The notes under the pieces are model-generated. The model was not told the origin of the DNA and made no database searches. It saw only the letters and a program-made list of their open reading frames with translations. A stretch of DNA of 64,000 nucleotides from Halichondria panicea (lineage: Eukaryota; Porifera; Demospongiae; Suberitida; Halichondriidae), in assembly GCF_963675165.1 (NCBI RefSeq), contig NC_087379.1:1554201-1618200 (forward strand). The letters run 5' to 3'. Each line of letters begins with the position of its first letter. Within the stretch, counting starts at the first letter, position 1. Of the stretch, positions 10,117 through 22,160 are shown one piece after another. The position numbers and the translations under genes are program-made.

Positions 10117-12743
10117 CTAGTTAGCACCGGATCTCATGATCTTGAACAGTGTCTCCACCTCTTTGTTCTTTATGGCAGTCCTACAGCCCGAGATCACTTT
10201 AGCCTTAGGGCGACCGACTGCAGGTGGATGGGATGGAAAACATAGTTAATGAGTTTTATATGGAACATCGAAGCGAGCATAGCTAATTAGGTATAGTAAT
10301 GTAGTACATCAATCGAATCAACATTTTCATTTGAGTATTAAGGTAAAGAGCATACGTTTTGTTTAATTCAATCGAGTGACGTACATACGATCCAATACAA
10401 CATACAAACACATACATACAAACAGAAAAGTTTTCTTGCTATAGTGTGGGGCTTATTTCTTTTTTTTACTCGCCCAATCAAATCAAAAGTAACAGCACTA
10501 GTCTACATAATTTATTCTTCAGGTATTTTAGCAACACGTACATGTACATTGTATAGTGGTATTGGACCCACCTCTCAACTTCCCAGCTTTCTGGATGGCC
10601 TGGTTGACTATCTTGAGGCATTCCAGCAGCTCCATGTGATTATTGGAGCGTATCTTGTAGCCGGTTACAATGTCCTTGTTCAGATCGTACAGCTGCATGT
10701 ATGCCTTCTTCATGTTGGTCCTGCAGAGCAGCAAACACCAGTCAAGAAGGGCACATGAGTACCATGTCATGGAATTGTACTTGTAACTATTGTGTCATTT
10801 GAATTCAATTTCTCATATAAAACGCTTTTTAGTAACGCTATGTTACCGCTGGGACATAGGAATGCAATTAAATAGAGGTTGTCGCCTGCATGGACATTAC
10901 ACTCAACAACTAAATTGCATGTACCAAAATCTACTTCACAAATCAATAGTTCAGCTGTAATGTATGTACAATAGATAGGTACAATAGATACGTACGTACA
11001 AATGTATACAGCTTACGCCCACACTACACCCACTCACATATCGTTTATCATCCTCGCGTCCTCTGCCCTCACCACCAGGTTACGTATCACGCCCGAGTTG
11101 TCGGCCATCTCAGCCGTGAGTCTCTGTCGTACCTTGTGGTATTCGTCTACCTGTGACAACACACTACGCAGCTCCTCCATGTGCTTGGGGAACTCGGCCA
11201 CCACTTCCAGATCCTGCAGGGAAAGAAAGGGATTGAGGGATCATCATAAGTTTGAGAGGCCATAACTTATGTTGCAAATTAACGTCCAATTTCCTTTTTT
11301 ATATTTAATAGCTCTTTGATAGTTTTAAAACATTTATGGTGCTCTTAGAGTAGGAAAACTAATCTCGTGACTTAATGCAAAAAAGTAGCTAGACATGTAG
11401 ACGCATTGTCACGGTGACAAAGCACTGCAACTCAGCATACAATATAAACTACTCACTCACCTCAATTCCTAAATAGGTGGCCAGAGATTGAATGATGTCA
11501 CCGGCCAGGTCCATATCGTCAGTGTGAAGGGTGGTCTGTAGAATAACATAATACCAGGAGCATATACGTATGTCTACACTGTAAAAAATAAAGTGCGGTG
11601 GGCACACTAAAACTGTCGCATAATTATAGCACACTTTTTTTTTACAGTCTATACACTCTGGAGACGATGTGACGGGCCACAGTGTGTGTGTGTGTATGTC
11701 ATGTGACACTGACCTTGCCGCTCTGAGCAGGGTCCATGGTCATGAGGAGGGGGCTGTTGGTACGCAGTGAGAGGTACGCAACGGAGAGAGTGGGCGTGGT
11801 CACTGCATCGTCACCAGGGGCGTACATGAAACTGTCATCAATCCATGACTTTAGCTACAAGTGGAAAAGGTCATAATGTAATTGATTTGCACAAACCATT
11901 ATGGGATGTACATGTATCAAGTATAAATTATATAGAGATGCTCCCATGAGTTTCTTCACGTCAAACTTAGCTATACTAATCTCAACCATAACTTGTGCAC
12001 TTAATTGAAGTTATGTTTACCTGCTTGTATTTTTCCAAAAACCCACAACTTTGTGGATGTGGTATTCATATTTAATTATCTAATTATCTAAACATTCATC
12101 TATATAGTCTACATGTACATACTTACTCTGTCCAGTCTCTCAGAGAGGTTAAAAGTCACTGTGCCAATTGGACGGGGCTGTATGTCGACACTGCAGGGGA
12201 TGTACAAGGAGAATCTCGGTAGAGGGCGGGAAGCCTCAAAAACGTGGTATTGAGTGCTTGAGACTTGACCCACAAATACTTTCACGTTTAGTTCCACTGG
12301 AGTGTCTTTCTGGGGGAAGAGGGGTACCTTGATTGTGTTGCTCAGTTTGGAGGGAGGGGGGTGCCTGTGTGTGTGAGTGTGTGAGGGGTGTGTAGGTGGT
12401 GAAATATCTGCCTAAATCGGTTAAGGCCATTGAACAGAACACATGCAGCTATAGCCTTGCAATTACACACAATCATGTACATACAATATTGGTAAAGTAT
12501 AACACATTGGTACACAGCTGCACACTCACACGACATGGCTCTCCCCCTCAAACAATCCTTCGGCAAAGACTATCACTGAGCGGATAATTGTGTCTGTAGG
12601 GGAGGAGGGCAATATGGACCATACACATAATTATGGGGGTAGAGGTATGTCTCGCTAAAACACATCGATCAGTAACACGTACATCACATGATTCACTAGC
12701 GGCACTCACCATTGCTGGTAACGACAGCGAGTTCTATGTGAGG
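10117..12743 (-). pseudogene. BBS2: 3' half of BBS2 (Bardet-Biedl syndrome 2 protein), 5'-truncated
   Basis: BBS2 is a subunit of the BBSome, which sorts membrane proteins to cilia. Eight - strand exons splice in frame with GT/AG ends: 12710-12743 (PHIELAVVTSN), 12530-12593 (IIRSVIVFAEGLFEGESHVV), 12127-12364 (VPLFPQKDTPVELNVKVFVG), 11714-11854, 11461-11535 (DMDLAGDIIQSLATYLGIE), 11038-11213 (coiled coil with RAEDARMINDM), 10572-10720 ([20 protein letters not shown]) and 10117-10217, ending TLFKIMRSGAN and TAG. These cover the GAE domain and C-terminal helices of the roughly 715-residue protein. The N-terminal propeller exons are absent: upstream is a TG array, then CWF19L1 sequence. The surviving exons show no stop or frameshift, so the capture is probably young. 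It may be transcribed, but cannot give full BBS2. Confidence 0.85.
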
Positions 12744-12830
12744 CTGTGTGTGTGTGGGTGGGGGTGGGGGGAGAGTATGTGTGTGTGTGTGTGTGTGTGT
12801 GTGCATGGGAAAGGGGGGGTTGCATGACCA
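12744..12830. repeat. TG-rich microsatellite at the 5' break of the BBS2 fragment
   Basis: A TG/GGGTG tract starts exactly at the acceptor of the first surviving BBS2 exon. No upstream BBS2 exon follows; CWF19L1 intron sequence resumes at 12946. Confidence 0.8.
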
Positions 12831-12945
12831 TTATAGTATAAACCTATAAACAGTCTTATTGTGTGATTCTAAATGAAAAACCCCAGCACACATGTAGATA
12901 GCTACAGTCACATGTGCATGTAGACAGAATAGTTTAACCAACAAT

Positions 12946-15721
12946 ATCAATCACATCACATGATAATACGGCCTTGACGGTACAGACCTGCAGTTGAAGA
13001 TGCTGTGATTTGTAGTTTCTCTCAAAGATGACACACGACTGATCTTTGCTGTTGAAGTACATTGTACTTCCTCAGAGCACTCTTAAACTTTCCAAGCTCC
13101 TCCAAAACCTCCTACAGTAATAGAGCACAGGTCATACAGTGTACATGCATGATATATGGTATAGTGATCTCTGCTTACACAGTGGGCAGACCAACAGTGG
13201 CTGTACTAAAGAGGTGGTCTGCTAACACAGGTCCAAACACATGCTATGCATGGATACCATTAACCTGGCTGTATTATAGAGGGTGACCTGCTTACAGGCT
13301 GATCGACCACTACAGACTGCTAAATAGTACACACAGAGCATGGAAACATACTCTCCACAATACAAACAATGACTATACACACACAGCAGTGGTACACACA
13401 GCACATGAACTCACTGGTGGTGTGTCAGTGGAGGCTGCATAGTGACCGATGGGTAGGACCAGCACATGCTCTGGTACCATCCCACCCTTGGATAAAGCCA
13501 GGTACGTCTATATAGGGTATACAATACAAACTGTTAGTGGTCTGCTATTTGTGAGCTACATTGTATTTTGTATGTGCAGTATTAGCAAGTACAACACACT
13601 CTATCTCACATGATCTCCGATGGAGACCACGAGATGTTTCTCCACCTCCTTGCCCCCCAGACAGAACCAGCACGGCCCCCTGGGCTGGGGAGGGGGTCGT
13701 CTCTTTGCAGGGGGTCCTCCGTCCTGTTGTCTCTTCTGTTTGCGATGAGCAGAATCAAGAGCCCTCTGATCAAAGAAGAAGTTAGGCCCAGCCTCCTCTT
13801 GAGACTCCCTCTGCACAGTGTGAACCAGCACGGCCCCCTGGGCTGGGGAGGGGGTCGTCTCTTTGCAGGGGGTCCTCCGTCCTGTTGTTTCTTCTGTTTG
13901 CGATGAGCTGAATCAAGAGCCTCTGATCAAAGAAGAAGTTAGGCCCAGCCTCCTCTTGAAACTCACTCTGGTACAGTGTGTGGGAGTAGGTACACAATAA
14001 ACTTTGACCTCTGCAAACATGGTGGATTTAAACTACTGCACAAAATTAATGGTGATATCTAGAGATAGGACTCTCAGAGTGCTACATAACGCAAGTTTTT
14101 GTTTGGAAAATTGGACAATCTACAAGTATAATTTATTGCTCCTTCAACGATAGCTAGACATTATGGGATAATAGTTTTCCTTACCAAAGATTTGACTAGT
14201 TCAGTGTAGGGACAGTTGGTGGCAGTGGGTGGTTGCTGAGTCAGCTCTTTCTCGTCCATGGAGCTCATGGGTGTGACAGAGAATGCATACAGGTACTGCA
14301 GGTATGAAGATGATGTCATCATTAATAACATGTAATACTAATGGGACTAGAATGATTTCAACTCACTCTTTTCTTCTTGTCTGGATTTCCCACTTGAGCC
14401 AAAGCTAAGAATCGTGTCACATGATGTGGCTTGCCTTGAAGGATTTTGTGATTCCTGCATGAAATGAAGCACAATACAGTTAGCATCAAAAGTTGTGGAG
14501 GTATTACTGTGTAGGGATTTAAAGATGAGGTCATGTAAGTATAATTATAATTAAGCGTTAAATGAACGGTAGTTCCGTTGGTCAAATCACATTGGAAATT
14601 GAACACACCATCTAAACGGACTCTTTCTATTTCAAGAAATTGGACAACAGAACTCTATTTAAGGAGCAGACTGTTATTAGCAGACTCCAGTATTCTAAAT
14701 ATACAGGGATGGACGTACTGTACCTGTATGGTATTCTCTCATAGAAGGTTTGGTGTAGAGCTGCAAAATGGTAGCGTGGCTTGAGACACATGGCCAGTTT
14801 ACTCAGAGGCTTTGCCCCCACTGCTCTCAGGTCCAGTCCGTCCTGCATGAGCATAGGGTATTATTAAGGTACTGGTCCATCCTACAATAACTGGGAGCTA
14901 GGTCTCACAGGAGCCACTGGGAACTTGTCCACTGCCCCGGGCCAATCAGAGGTGAGGAGAATGTCCACTCCACGGTAGACTAGCCCTCTCCACTGCACTG
15001 ACCCTCCAGCCAGGACACATCAGAGTCAGTGAAATAATTATGGTCACTAGAGGGAGAAACAAAAACTAGTTCAACAACTTCTCCAGGTGATTGGGAAGAG
15101 AACTGACCAATAGATTATCTCCCTTGTCTTGATGCTGATAGGTCCTCCCCTGGTAGCTCCCACTGAGATAGGCCACCCTCAGACCACTGGACGCACTGTA
15201 CACTCCACGCTGACCTGTAATGGAGTGTGACTCATGTGTGTACTGATAGAGTGGTTAACAACATGCATGCACTGTACCTAGACATGTGACATTGGGGCAA
15301 AGCTCTCCTCCATCACGTGACAAGTCTCCATAGAACTGGCCATGCTCAGTCCAACACGGGCCAAGGATGAACGTCGGTAGAGGCACTGTGCATGGGGGTG
15401 TAATAAATGTCAGAGGAAGGTGATTTAATATCGTTTAATTACCTGTTTCCACCCCCTCCCGATACTTGCTCCACTCCTCCTGGCAGTCAGAGCTAAAGAA
15501 AGATCCAACACACAACAGCAGCTACATAAAGGGACAATAAAGCATCCATTGTATGTAGCTACCTTAAAGTCTTTGTTCTTGGAGAGGATGCTCTGGACTC
15601 TGCTAAACAGTTGCTTGAAGTGACCCTCCACATCTCCACACACACCAGACTGAGTGAGGGGGAGAAGGAGATCTAGGTGAGTACGCTTGCACTAGAGCTA
15701 GCTAGCTCCTTACATTTTCAT
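12946..15721 (-). pseudogene. CWF19L1: CWF19L1-like gene, copy A, main part (disrupted)
   Basis: CWF19L1 is a splicing-associated protein with an N-terminal metallophosphatase-like part and C-terminal CwfJ domains. - strand exons: 15564-15649 (CGDVEGHFKQLFSRVQSIL), 15443-15521 (LLLCVGSFFSSDCQEEW), 15278-15385, 15108-15214 (GVYSASSGLRVAYLSGSY), 14910-15046, 14724-14842 (CLKPRYHFAALHQTFYERI), 14367-14454, 14185-14295, about 13610-13975 ([20 protein letters not shown]), 13415-13507 ([10 protein letters not shown]) and 12988-13111 ([16 protein letters not shown]). A candidate start ATGAAAAT lies at 15714-15721. Damage: extra TG near the CGDVEG motif, an AGTC insertion with a stop near 14980, a 7-base insertion near 13061, a 158-base duplication in the CWFCL exon, and the BBS2 insertion downstream. 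It is head-to-head with kinase-kelch 2. Confidence 0.8.
13665..13975. repeat. 158 bp tandem duplication inside the CWFCL exon of copy A
   Basis: The segment starting AACCAGCACGGCCCCCTGGG at 13665 is repeated from 13823 with few changes. Copies B, C and D have it once. The duplication joins a second acceptor-side half of the exon to the first and shifts the reading frame (158 is not divisible by 3). Confidence 0.9.
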
Positions 15722-16059
15722 CCTTGACTTGGTGGTATTCTAAATAATACACAAAACCTTGCAAGTAGCCACGCCCCCTTTTGCTTGCACTAAGAGGGGG
15801 GGGGGCGTATCTCGACCTTTTATTTCTATTGGCAGCTAGCTAGCTAGCTGTCTCTGTAACCAAGCTTTCTCTACAGTATAGGTAAGATCAACTGAATAGC
15901 TGTCCTGTAAACCTGAGACTGACTCACTGTCTGTAAGGCTTTGTTTTTTAAGTCTTGGCATTATTATATCTAGACCTAGACATAGTGAAAGGATTCTTTT
16001 TGTTATAATTATTCAGCTGGATTGCGTTTTTAATATTGCGTGCTTTTCTATTCACACAG
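15722..16059 (+). promoter_or_regulatory. Head-to-head spacer and first intron, CWF19L1 copy A and kinase-kelch 2
   Basis: The only region between the - strand CWF19L1 start and the + strand kinase, so both promoters must lie here or overlap. It contains the box GGGCGTATCTCG (15803-15814), also found upstream of kinase copies 3, 4 and 5. The untranslated exon ends at 15881 with donor GTAAGATC. The intron closes at 16059 (CACACAG), 11 bases before the kinase ATG. Confidence 0.5.
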
Positions 16060-16070
16060 TAAAGAAGACA

Positions 16071-18600
16071 ATGGCTGTAAATCCACAAGCTTTCGAGCAG
16101 TTCACTCTGAGACAAGTTCGCATCACTGAGAATGAGTTTGGACATGGTTCCTACGCTGTTGTCATGGAGCTAGAGTATCGAGGACTGAAATGTGCCGGCA
16201 AGAAGCTTTACCGAGTTCTCTACGAGACTGGAATCGGGCATGCAGCACGAAGGTATCTGGAAGAGTGTCACCTGCTCAGTCAAACTAGGCACCCCAACAT
16301 TGTCCAGTTTCTGGGAGTTTGTTTTGAGGAAGGCTCTCAGTTCCCCATCTTAGTCATGGAGTTCCTTCCCACCAACTTGACCAGCTGTCTCGAGCGCTAC
16401 GGTATTCTCCCCGATGAGATCAACTTCTCCATCCTCCATGACGTCTCACTGGGCCTGGTCTACCTCCATGGCCAAACACCAGTCATTGTGCACAGAGACC
16501 TCTCAGCCAACAATGTTCTCTTGTCCACCAACATGACGGCCAAGATATCCGATCTGGGGGTTGCTCGAATATTGAACCTGACCCCCCTTCAAGTGAGTCG
16601 AATGACGGAGACCCCTGGCACCCCAGCGTATATGCCCCCCGAAGTGATGGTTGCCAACCCCCACTACAACACCAGTGTGGATGTGTTCTCCTTTGGGATC
16701 ATGATGATTCACACCTTCACAGCACAGTGGCCACTACCAAGTATCGGCCCCACCAGAATCGATCCTGCTAATCCTGACAGACTGATACCAGTAACGGAAG
16801 CTGAACGACGTGAAGAGTTTCTTCGAAAGATTTCCCCAGACCACCCTCTGATGGACCTCATCATGCGCTGTCTCAGCAACAACCCTCAGCGAAGGCCTAG
16901 AGCAGCGGAGATAGTGGGTCGGATGGTGGGTGTGGTACTTGAACACCCTCCCTCCTTTGAGAACAGAGTGGAGATGCTCCAGCGAGTGAGTGCCCTACTG
17001 ACAGAGAAGAGGGAGCTTGAGGAGGAGGTTGTGAGGAAGGACTTAGCAATCCAGGAGAAAGCAGGAGAGATCGAGGCACTGGCGGAGGAGAAAAGACGAC
17101 AAGAGGAAGAAAGTGAAAACACTGTCGAGCGTATGCAGTTGGTGCACTCTGTGGAAACTGATCAACTAGTAACTGAACATAGTGTAGAGAAAGAGGATCT
17201 CAGAGTTGAATTGGAGCAACAAATTGCAGAAAAAAATTTGACTATCGTTCACAAAGATTCGATGCTTGCCTCCAAGGACACTTCCCTTCAGAAGAATAAA
17301 GCCACCATTCAGAGTTTAAACAACCAGCTCACCAAAACCAGAGACTACCTGACCAGCAAACCACAGGTGAGCTCCTACATCTAATAAGCATACGCACATC
17401 TAAAATTGTATTGCTTATAGTCCATTTAATGTTCCAATTGAACTCCTGCAAATTATTTTTTGCGATGCATCGGTAATTCCTCAAAGTTGTTAATGTGTAC
17501 TCATGCATTTGTGACTATATGTAACTAATACAGCTAGTCACCACTCCAATATAAGCTCTAAATTGTGTCCCCCAGGTTGTTATAGTTTTATTGCCATGGT
17601 AACCTTGTAGCATTGTTAACATGTGATTAGGGTTAATTACATGCAACACAAGTTATTGACTCTCTGTATTCTCCAGTCCCTACAGGTTCAGTTGTCCTAC
17701 AGTCAGTGCTCTGAGGCTCCAGTGAAGATGCATGGTGGACTAGCGGTAACCATCAATGGCAAGGTCTACTATGGTGGAGGAGTCTGTGATGACGATGATG
17801 ATGACGAGTACTGTGTCCACTGTTACGATCCGCCACAAGACGTCTGGTCAACTCTGCCCACACTTTCTGTACGATGGTTTGGTCTGGGAGAGGTCAAAGG
17901 TGAACTGGTAGCAGTTGGCGGTGTGGATTCATCCGATTCTGCATCCAACGTGGTACATGTGTTTAACAAAGAAAGGAACTGGAAACAGACGATCCCACCC
18001 ATGCCGACAGCGAGGTGTTCACCAGCAGTCGTTAGTCTCCCAACACATCTGGTCGTAGCAGGAGGTCTGGACTTTGGTCCCTACACTGATAATGTTGACA
18101 TCTACAACATCAGCATCTCCCGGCAGTGGAGCAAGACAGACAGACTACCGTATGCTTGTAATGACCAAAGAGGAATTGTCTACAACAACACAGTGTACCT
18201 AATGGGGGGATTTGACGGCAATAGTCTAAACAAGGTGTGTGCTGCTCAAGTCGACAAGCTCATCTCAGCAGACCGACAGGATAATGGGAGCGCCAACAAA
18301 GCCGACTCTGTCTGGAATACAATATCCAACACACCGTCTTACCAGCCCTCCCCTTTAACGATATCCGACACCTTCTTTGCTGTTGGTGGAGTGGATAGTG
18401 AAGATGAAGCCACTCAAAGGGTCTACGCCTACTCATCCTCGATGGACTCCTGGCTCTACGTTGGTGATCTACCATCTCCTATAGCACACGCTGCCACTGT
18501 GTCACTGTCTCCAACAGAGTGCCTTATGATTGGTGGATGGAACAAAGGGAAAACACAATCTACCGTGTATAAAATTAGTATCACAGCAACTATTTCTTGA
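16071..18600 (+). CDS. Kinase-kelch gene copy 2
   Basis: Exons 16071-17366 (432 codons) and 17677-18600 (307 codons plus TGA); about 739 residues. Kinase motifs as in copy 1: glycine loop HGSYAVV, AGKK lysine, HRDLSANN, DLG, PPE. The coiled coil is about 60 residues shorter than in copies 1, 3, 4 and 6: after VHSVETDQLV it runs directly into an EKEDLRVELEQQIAEKN segment shared with copy 5. Kelch surface residues differ from the other copies: GGL before the blade 1 strand, RWFG in blade 2, C in blade 3, ND in blade 4, YQ in blade 5, H in blade 6. The blade 1 loop has six consecutive Asp. If the intron after the kinase exon is retained, the protein ends VSSYI. All motifs are intact and both splice sites are canonical. 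Confidence 0.85.
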
Positions 18601-18702
18601 TATTGTTGTGCCGGGTATAATTGTGTGCAGCTGCAACCAGCCCCTCCCCTTCATAGATTATTGCAATGTCAGCATAAACAACCCTCTAGCTCAAGGACAG
18701 CC

Positions 18703-18746
18703 TAGCCTCGAATCCAGGCCGATTAATCGGCCTGGTCTCGAGGCTA
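18703..18746. mobile_element. 44 bp miniature element, TAGCCTCG family
   Basis: Almost a pure palindrome, TAGCCTCGAATCCAGGCC facing GGCCTGGTCTCGAGGCTA. It is flanked by GGACAGCC on both sides (18695-18702 and 18747-18754). The paralogous spacers near 5605 and 38983 lack it. Same terminal motif as the elements at 28247, 34859 and 53017. Confidence 0.7.
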
Positions 18747-18969
18747 GGACAGCCTGGTTCTCCTGATGAAGACACTAACTGTTCCTGGTTGGAGTTGTAT
18801 GATTAGATCTGGCTAGCTAGTTCAATGCATGTAAATCATTTTAGAGATACTGTGATTTATAGAAACAGGTGATCAGTATAATTATCTGTATGAGCCGTTT
18901 CTACCTATTATCCAGGCCAATAGAATTGCACCTGACTAGCTGATAATTATTCTCGTTCCCTACATGAAG

Positions 18970-20575
18970 TTCTTCAAGTGGACAAAGATGTCAAAGACAA
19001 AGATGTCACAGCTGTAAGTACATGGTGGAGCTATTGACTGTGCTCACACACTGTTGCTTGGTTACAGGCTAAGATGAGGAGAGCCTATCGACACCTGGCA
19101 CTGGAGTACCATCCTGACAAGAACAAGGTAACAGAGGGAGAGTTGGTTAGTCTCAGTAGATATACAGCTAATCCTAAACCATCACAAAATGCTTTATATA
19201 ACTTTATCTAATGTAATGGTGCCATAGTAAAGTGAATTGCACAGTGTAGACACATTGTATGTACCCCCTCCCCTCATGAAATGAATACTATACTCTCCAT
19301 TTCTTTGTGTGCCCCTAATACCTCACTCCCCCCTCCAGGCTGAGGGCTCTAGGGAGAGGTTCCAGCTCATCAGCACGACCTACAAGATACTGAAGGATGA
19401 GGAGGAGAGAGCAAACTATGACTACATGCTTGAGAACCCTGGTAGGTACAGGGCTAGGGGGTAGTTATTACTCACTACCTACTAGTAACTAAAGACAGTT
19501 CCCCTGCAATTGGTGATAACTTTACCATGGCTACTCTAATGGCAGTTCTCTGTTTGCCTGTTAATTGGATAGTTATACTAATGGAGTTGTTATATAGAGA
19601 GATGCATTCTTAGGAAGTAAATAGTTGCTATAATAGCATCATTCACATCGTATGCCCACCACACACACTCACACAATAAGTTACTGCCCCCCCACAGAGC
19701 AAGTGTACCATCACTACTATCACTACGATCTTCGTCTAGTGACCCCCCAGGTGGACATCCGAGTGGTTGTGGGTGTGGCCATCAGCGTCATCTCTCTGGT
19801 CCAGTACCTCGGCTGGTGGCACTCGTACAATACAGCCATCACTGCAGCTCTCTCAGAATGCCAAGGTGAGACTAGTTTGCAAGGCATCTCAAAACAAGTT
19901 AGGAACCTAAAAGATGCATTTAGTAGCTGTTGGTGTGCTACCATACGGTGTGTATAAATCAGCAATTAGTTTCCAGTCCACATTGTCCATTTCTATTTTT
20001 AGGAAAAAATCGTTGGCTATCTATGATTATAAGTGGTGCTTTTTCAGAATCAGGCCTCTTTTTAAGCCCATACAGAAGACGTCAGATTGATTGATTATCA
20101 ACAGCAAGTAAACACATACCCATAGTGTGTGAATGAGGTGCTCACAGTGGCTGTATTTAAGTAGCATACTCTGTAGACATGTAGTTATTTATGTCCCCAG
20201 ATATCGTGAGGAGCTGGCAGTGGAGAAGGGGTTGTTGAAGGAGGGTCAGAGACGGACTCAAGGGAGGAAGTAAAGAACGACGAAGAGACTGTGCTACAGA
20301 GAATTGTGGAGGAGAACCTCAACATTCTGTGAGTCGATGATGTAACCAGCTAGTCTTATAATTATTGTGCCATTATTTTGTTAGGAACTTTTGTTTACCT
20401 TTTGTTTACAATTGAAGTTGAGGGGGTAGGTTGGTCTACTCACAAGTGTTTATATTTCAAGCATTAATTTCTGTTCTGGTAGTGGTTGATACAGTAAACC
20501 TATGTTGCAGAGTACAAGGAGGAGAGGAAAGAAAGACGGCGCTGCTAGACAATGCCAAGTACAAGAAGTACAAGT
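18970..20575 (+). pseudogene. DNAJC25: DNAJC25-like gene, copy B (disrupted)
   Basis: The first exon is deleted. Remaining exons: VLQVDKDV with a small internal duplication (about 18970-19015), MRRAYRHLALEYHPDKNK (19068-19127), the rest of the J domain (about 19340-19442), the transmembrane exon with VDIRVVVGVAISVIS (about 19699-19865), and a later exon reading YREELAVEKGLLKEGQRR (from about 20202). Near 20270 the frame shifts by one base: the conserved acidic run EVKNDEETVLQRIVEENL follows in another frame after a TAA. The end of the transmembrane exon also carries a 4-base insertion (CTCTCTCAG). A C-terminal scrap (KEERK...KYKKYK) lies near 20515-20575. This is the most complete 3' end of the three copies. 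Confidence 0.75.
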
Positions 20576-20629
20576 GAGAGTGAGGCCAGTGAAGGAGGTT
20601 AGACGATACCAAGTAACAGTGAGTAAGTG

Positions 20630-21473
20630 ATTATGCCTCGAGGCGTAGCCGCACGAGGGATACGGTAAAGCTGACTGTGTGTGTGTCTGTCTGTGTGTGT
20701 GTGTGTGTATTCCAGCTATAACTGCTCAACGGTTACAATGCGACGAAAACTAACAGCTTTTATAGGCTTCTAGCCACGTTCTCTTGGATTTTGATTCGTG
20801 GATTAGCAAACTAAAGCTTCTTTCTCGAGTTATGGCTAGTTTGACTCACATTGAAGGCTGTTGCAGTCTCTTCAGAATCTTTCATAGCATCATCTGTCCG
20901 CACAAACTTTCTATTCAACATATGAGTTAGCCTTGCACTAAAGCGCTAGCTTTTTGTTAGCTACAATACTCAGAAAATATCTGTTAAAACAGCTAGCTAG
21001 CAGTACAGTAGCCATTTGTAAAATTGATATCTTTGGACACACCCTTTAATTATTCCTGTGGATGTAATGCGCATGCGCGCTCATTCCCCATGTGTGAGAA
21101 AATAATATCCAAGATCCAGATCCAGATCCTCCTGGCAGAATCATCTTTGTCTTGAGGGCCTGGTAAGCCACAAAACACTACCATATAACAATATAGATAA
21201 CAATATGCATGTACACAGGTCTTTTCTTCTTAGATATTATATACACTGAACTACAGATCCTGGAAGAATCAATTTTCTTCTTTCTTGATGTCCTGGTAAG
21301 CCACATAATACAAAAAATAATAACTTACAATAGATGCATGTAAATAAGTCTTTTCTTCTCAGTGACTTTATATAGATAAGCTAACTTTAATATAAAATTC
21401 ATTATAGATAACACTCTAATACTTTTGAGCGAAAGCAAAAACATGGCGAGAGGCATTAGCACAGCGCCAGCTT
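20630..21473. repeat. Dispersed repeat R, copy 1
   Basis: Starts TTATGCCTCGAGGCGTAGCC and ends GCATTAGCACAGCGCCAGCTT. A second copy lies at 27955-29404 in the intron of kinase-kelch 3. The two are colinear apart from a 621-base insertion in the second. It includes a TG microsatellite near its start and GCGCATGCGCGC near the middle. No coding potential recognised; the ends suggest a transposon (TGCCTCGAGGCG against GGCGAGAGGCA) but no clear target duplication was found. Confidence 0.75.
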
Positions 21474-21647
21474 GAACACTAGTTAATAAAGTCACCATGA
21501 TTACAATACCCCACCCTCACAGGAGATACGTGAGAGCTGGTCAGAAAAGAGTCACCACAAACTGTTAGGGACAATAACATTTTGTATGAAAGCATATTTA
21601 TCATTTTTTGCTTCGGTTTTATTGAAAGGAATTTTGCAGTAATAATT

Positions 21648-21765
21648 AAGGTTTTATTGAAAGGAATTTTGCAGTAATGCAAAATTCCTTTCAATAAAAC
21701 CGAATAAATTTTTTTTTACAAACACAAAATTTTTGTGTTTGTAAAAAAAAAAATTATTTTGCATG
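21648..21765. repeat. Two adjacent hairpin-forming inverted repeats
   Basis: GGTTTTATTGAAAGGAATTT is followed within a few bases by its reverse complement, after a direct copy of the same word. Immediately downstream ACAAACACAAAA faces TTTTGTGTTTGT with A/T runs outside. The surrounding 21474-21960 holds no gene that I can support. Confidence 0.7.
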
Positions 21766-21964
21766 CAATTAATTAAGGCGCATGCGCACAGAGCCTGCAC
21801 AGAGCTGCAAAGCATTTCAAGCACATTCCTTAGTGGTACATGTAGATTTAATTATTTCATATTTCAATTTATTGGAGCAGCCAATCAGAGAGTACCTGAC
21901 GCATGTTGAGAAAACCACAAATTCCTTGGCTTAGGGTGTACTATATAAGGAGGGCTCTTTGCAC

Positions 21965-22147
21965 CGTATAGCGTGTAATTTTCGTGGGGCAAAATATTCG
22001 TGGTTGGAGGTCTGACCACGAATATTTTACCCACGAATGAAGCGACCTTGCCTACCTTTACCTGCAGTGCAAGCAGCAACCACGAAATGTCTCAATATTG
22101 CTGAACCACGAATATTTTGTCCCCTGAAAATTACCCTCTATACGGTA
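21965..22147. mobile_element. Miniature inverted-repeat element next to the Bcl-2-like gene
   Basis: About 45 bases at each end are inverted copies (ACCGTATAG.G.GTAATTTTC, then CAAAATATTCGTGGTT). An internal copy of CACGAATATTTT lies near 22016. It ends 14 bases before the candidate ATG of the Bcl-2-like gene, so the element could contribute promoter or untranslated sequence. Target duplication not resolved. Confidence 0.7.
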
Positions 22148-22160
22148 TACGTGTGTATCA

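Noticed and set aside
10444-10758. 104-codon + strand frame
   Set aside because: Antisense to the BBS2 exon 10572-10720, which has a clear protein match on the - strand.
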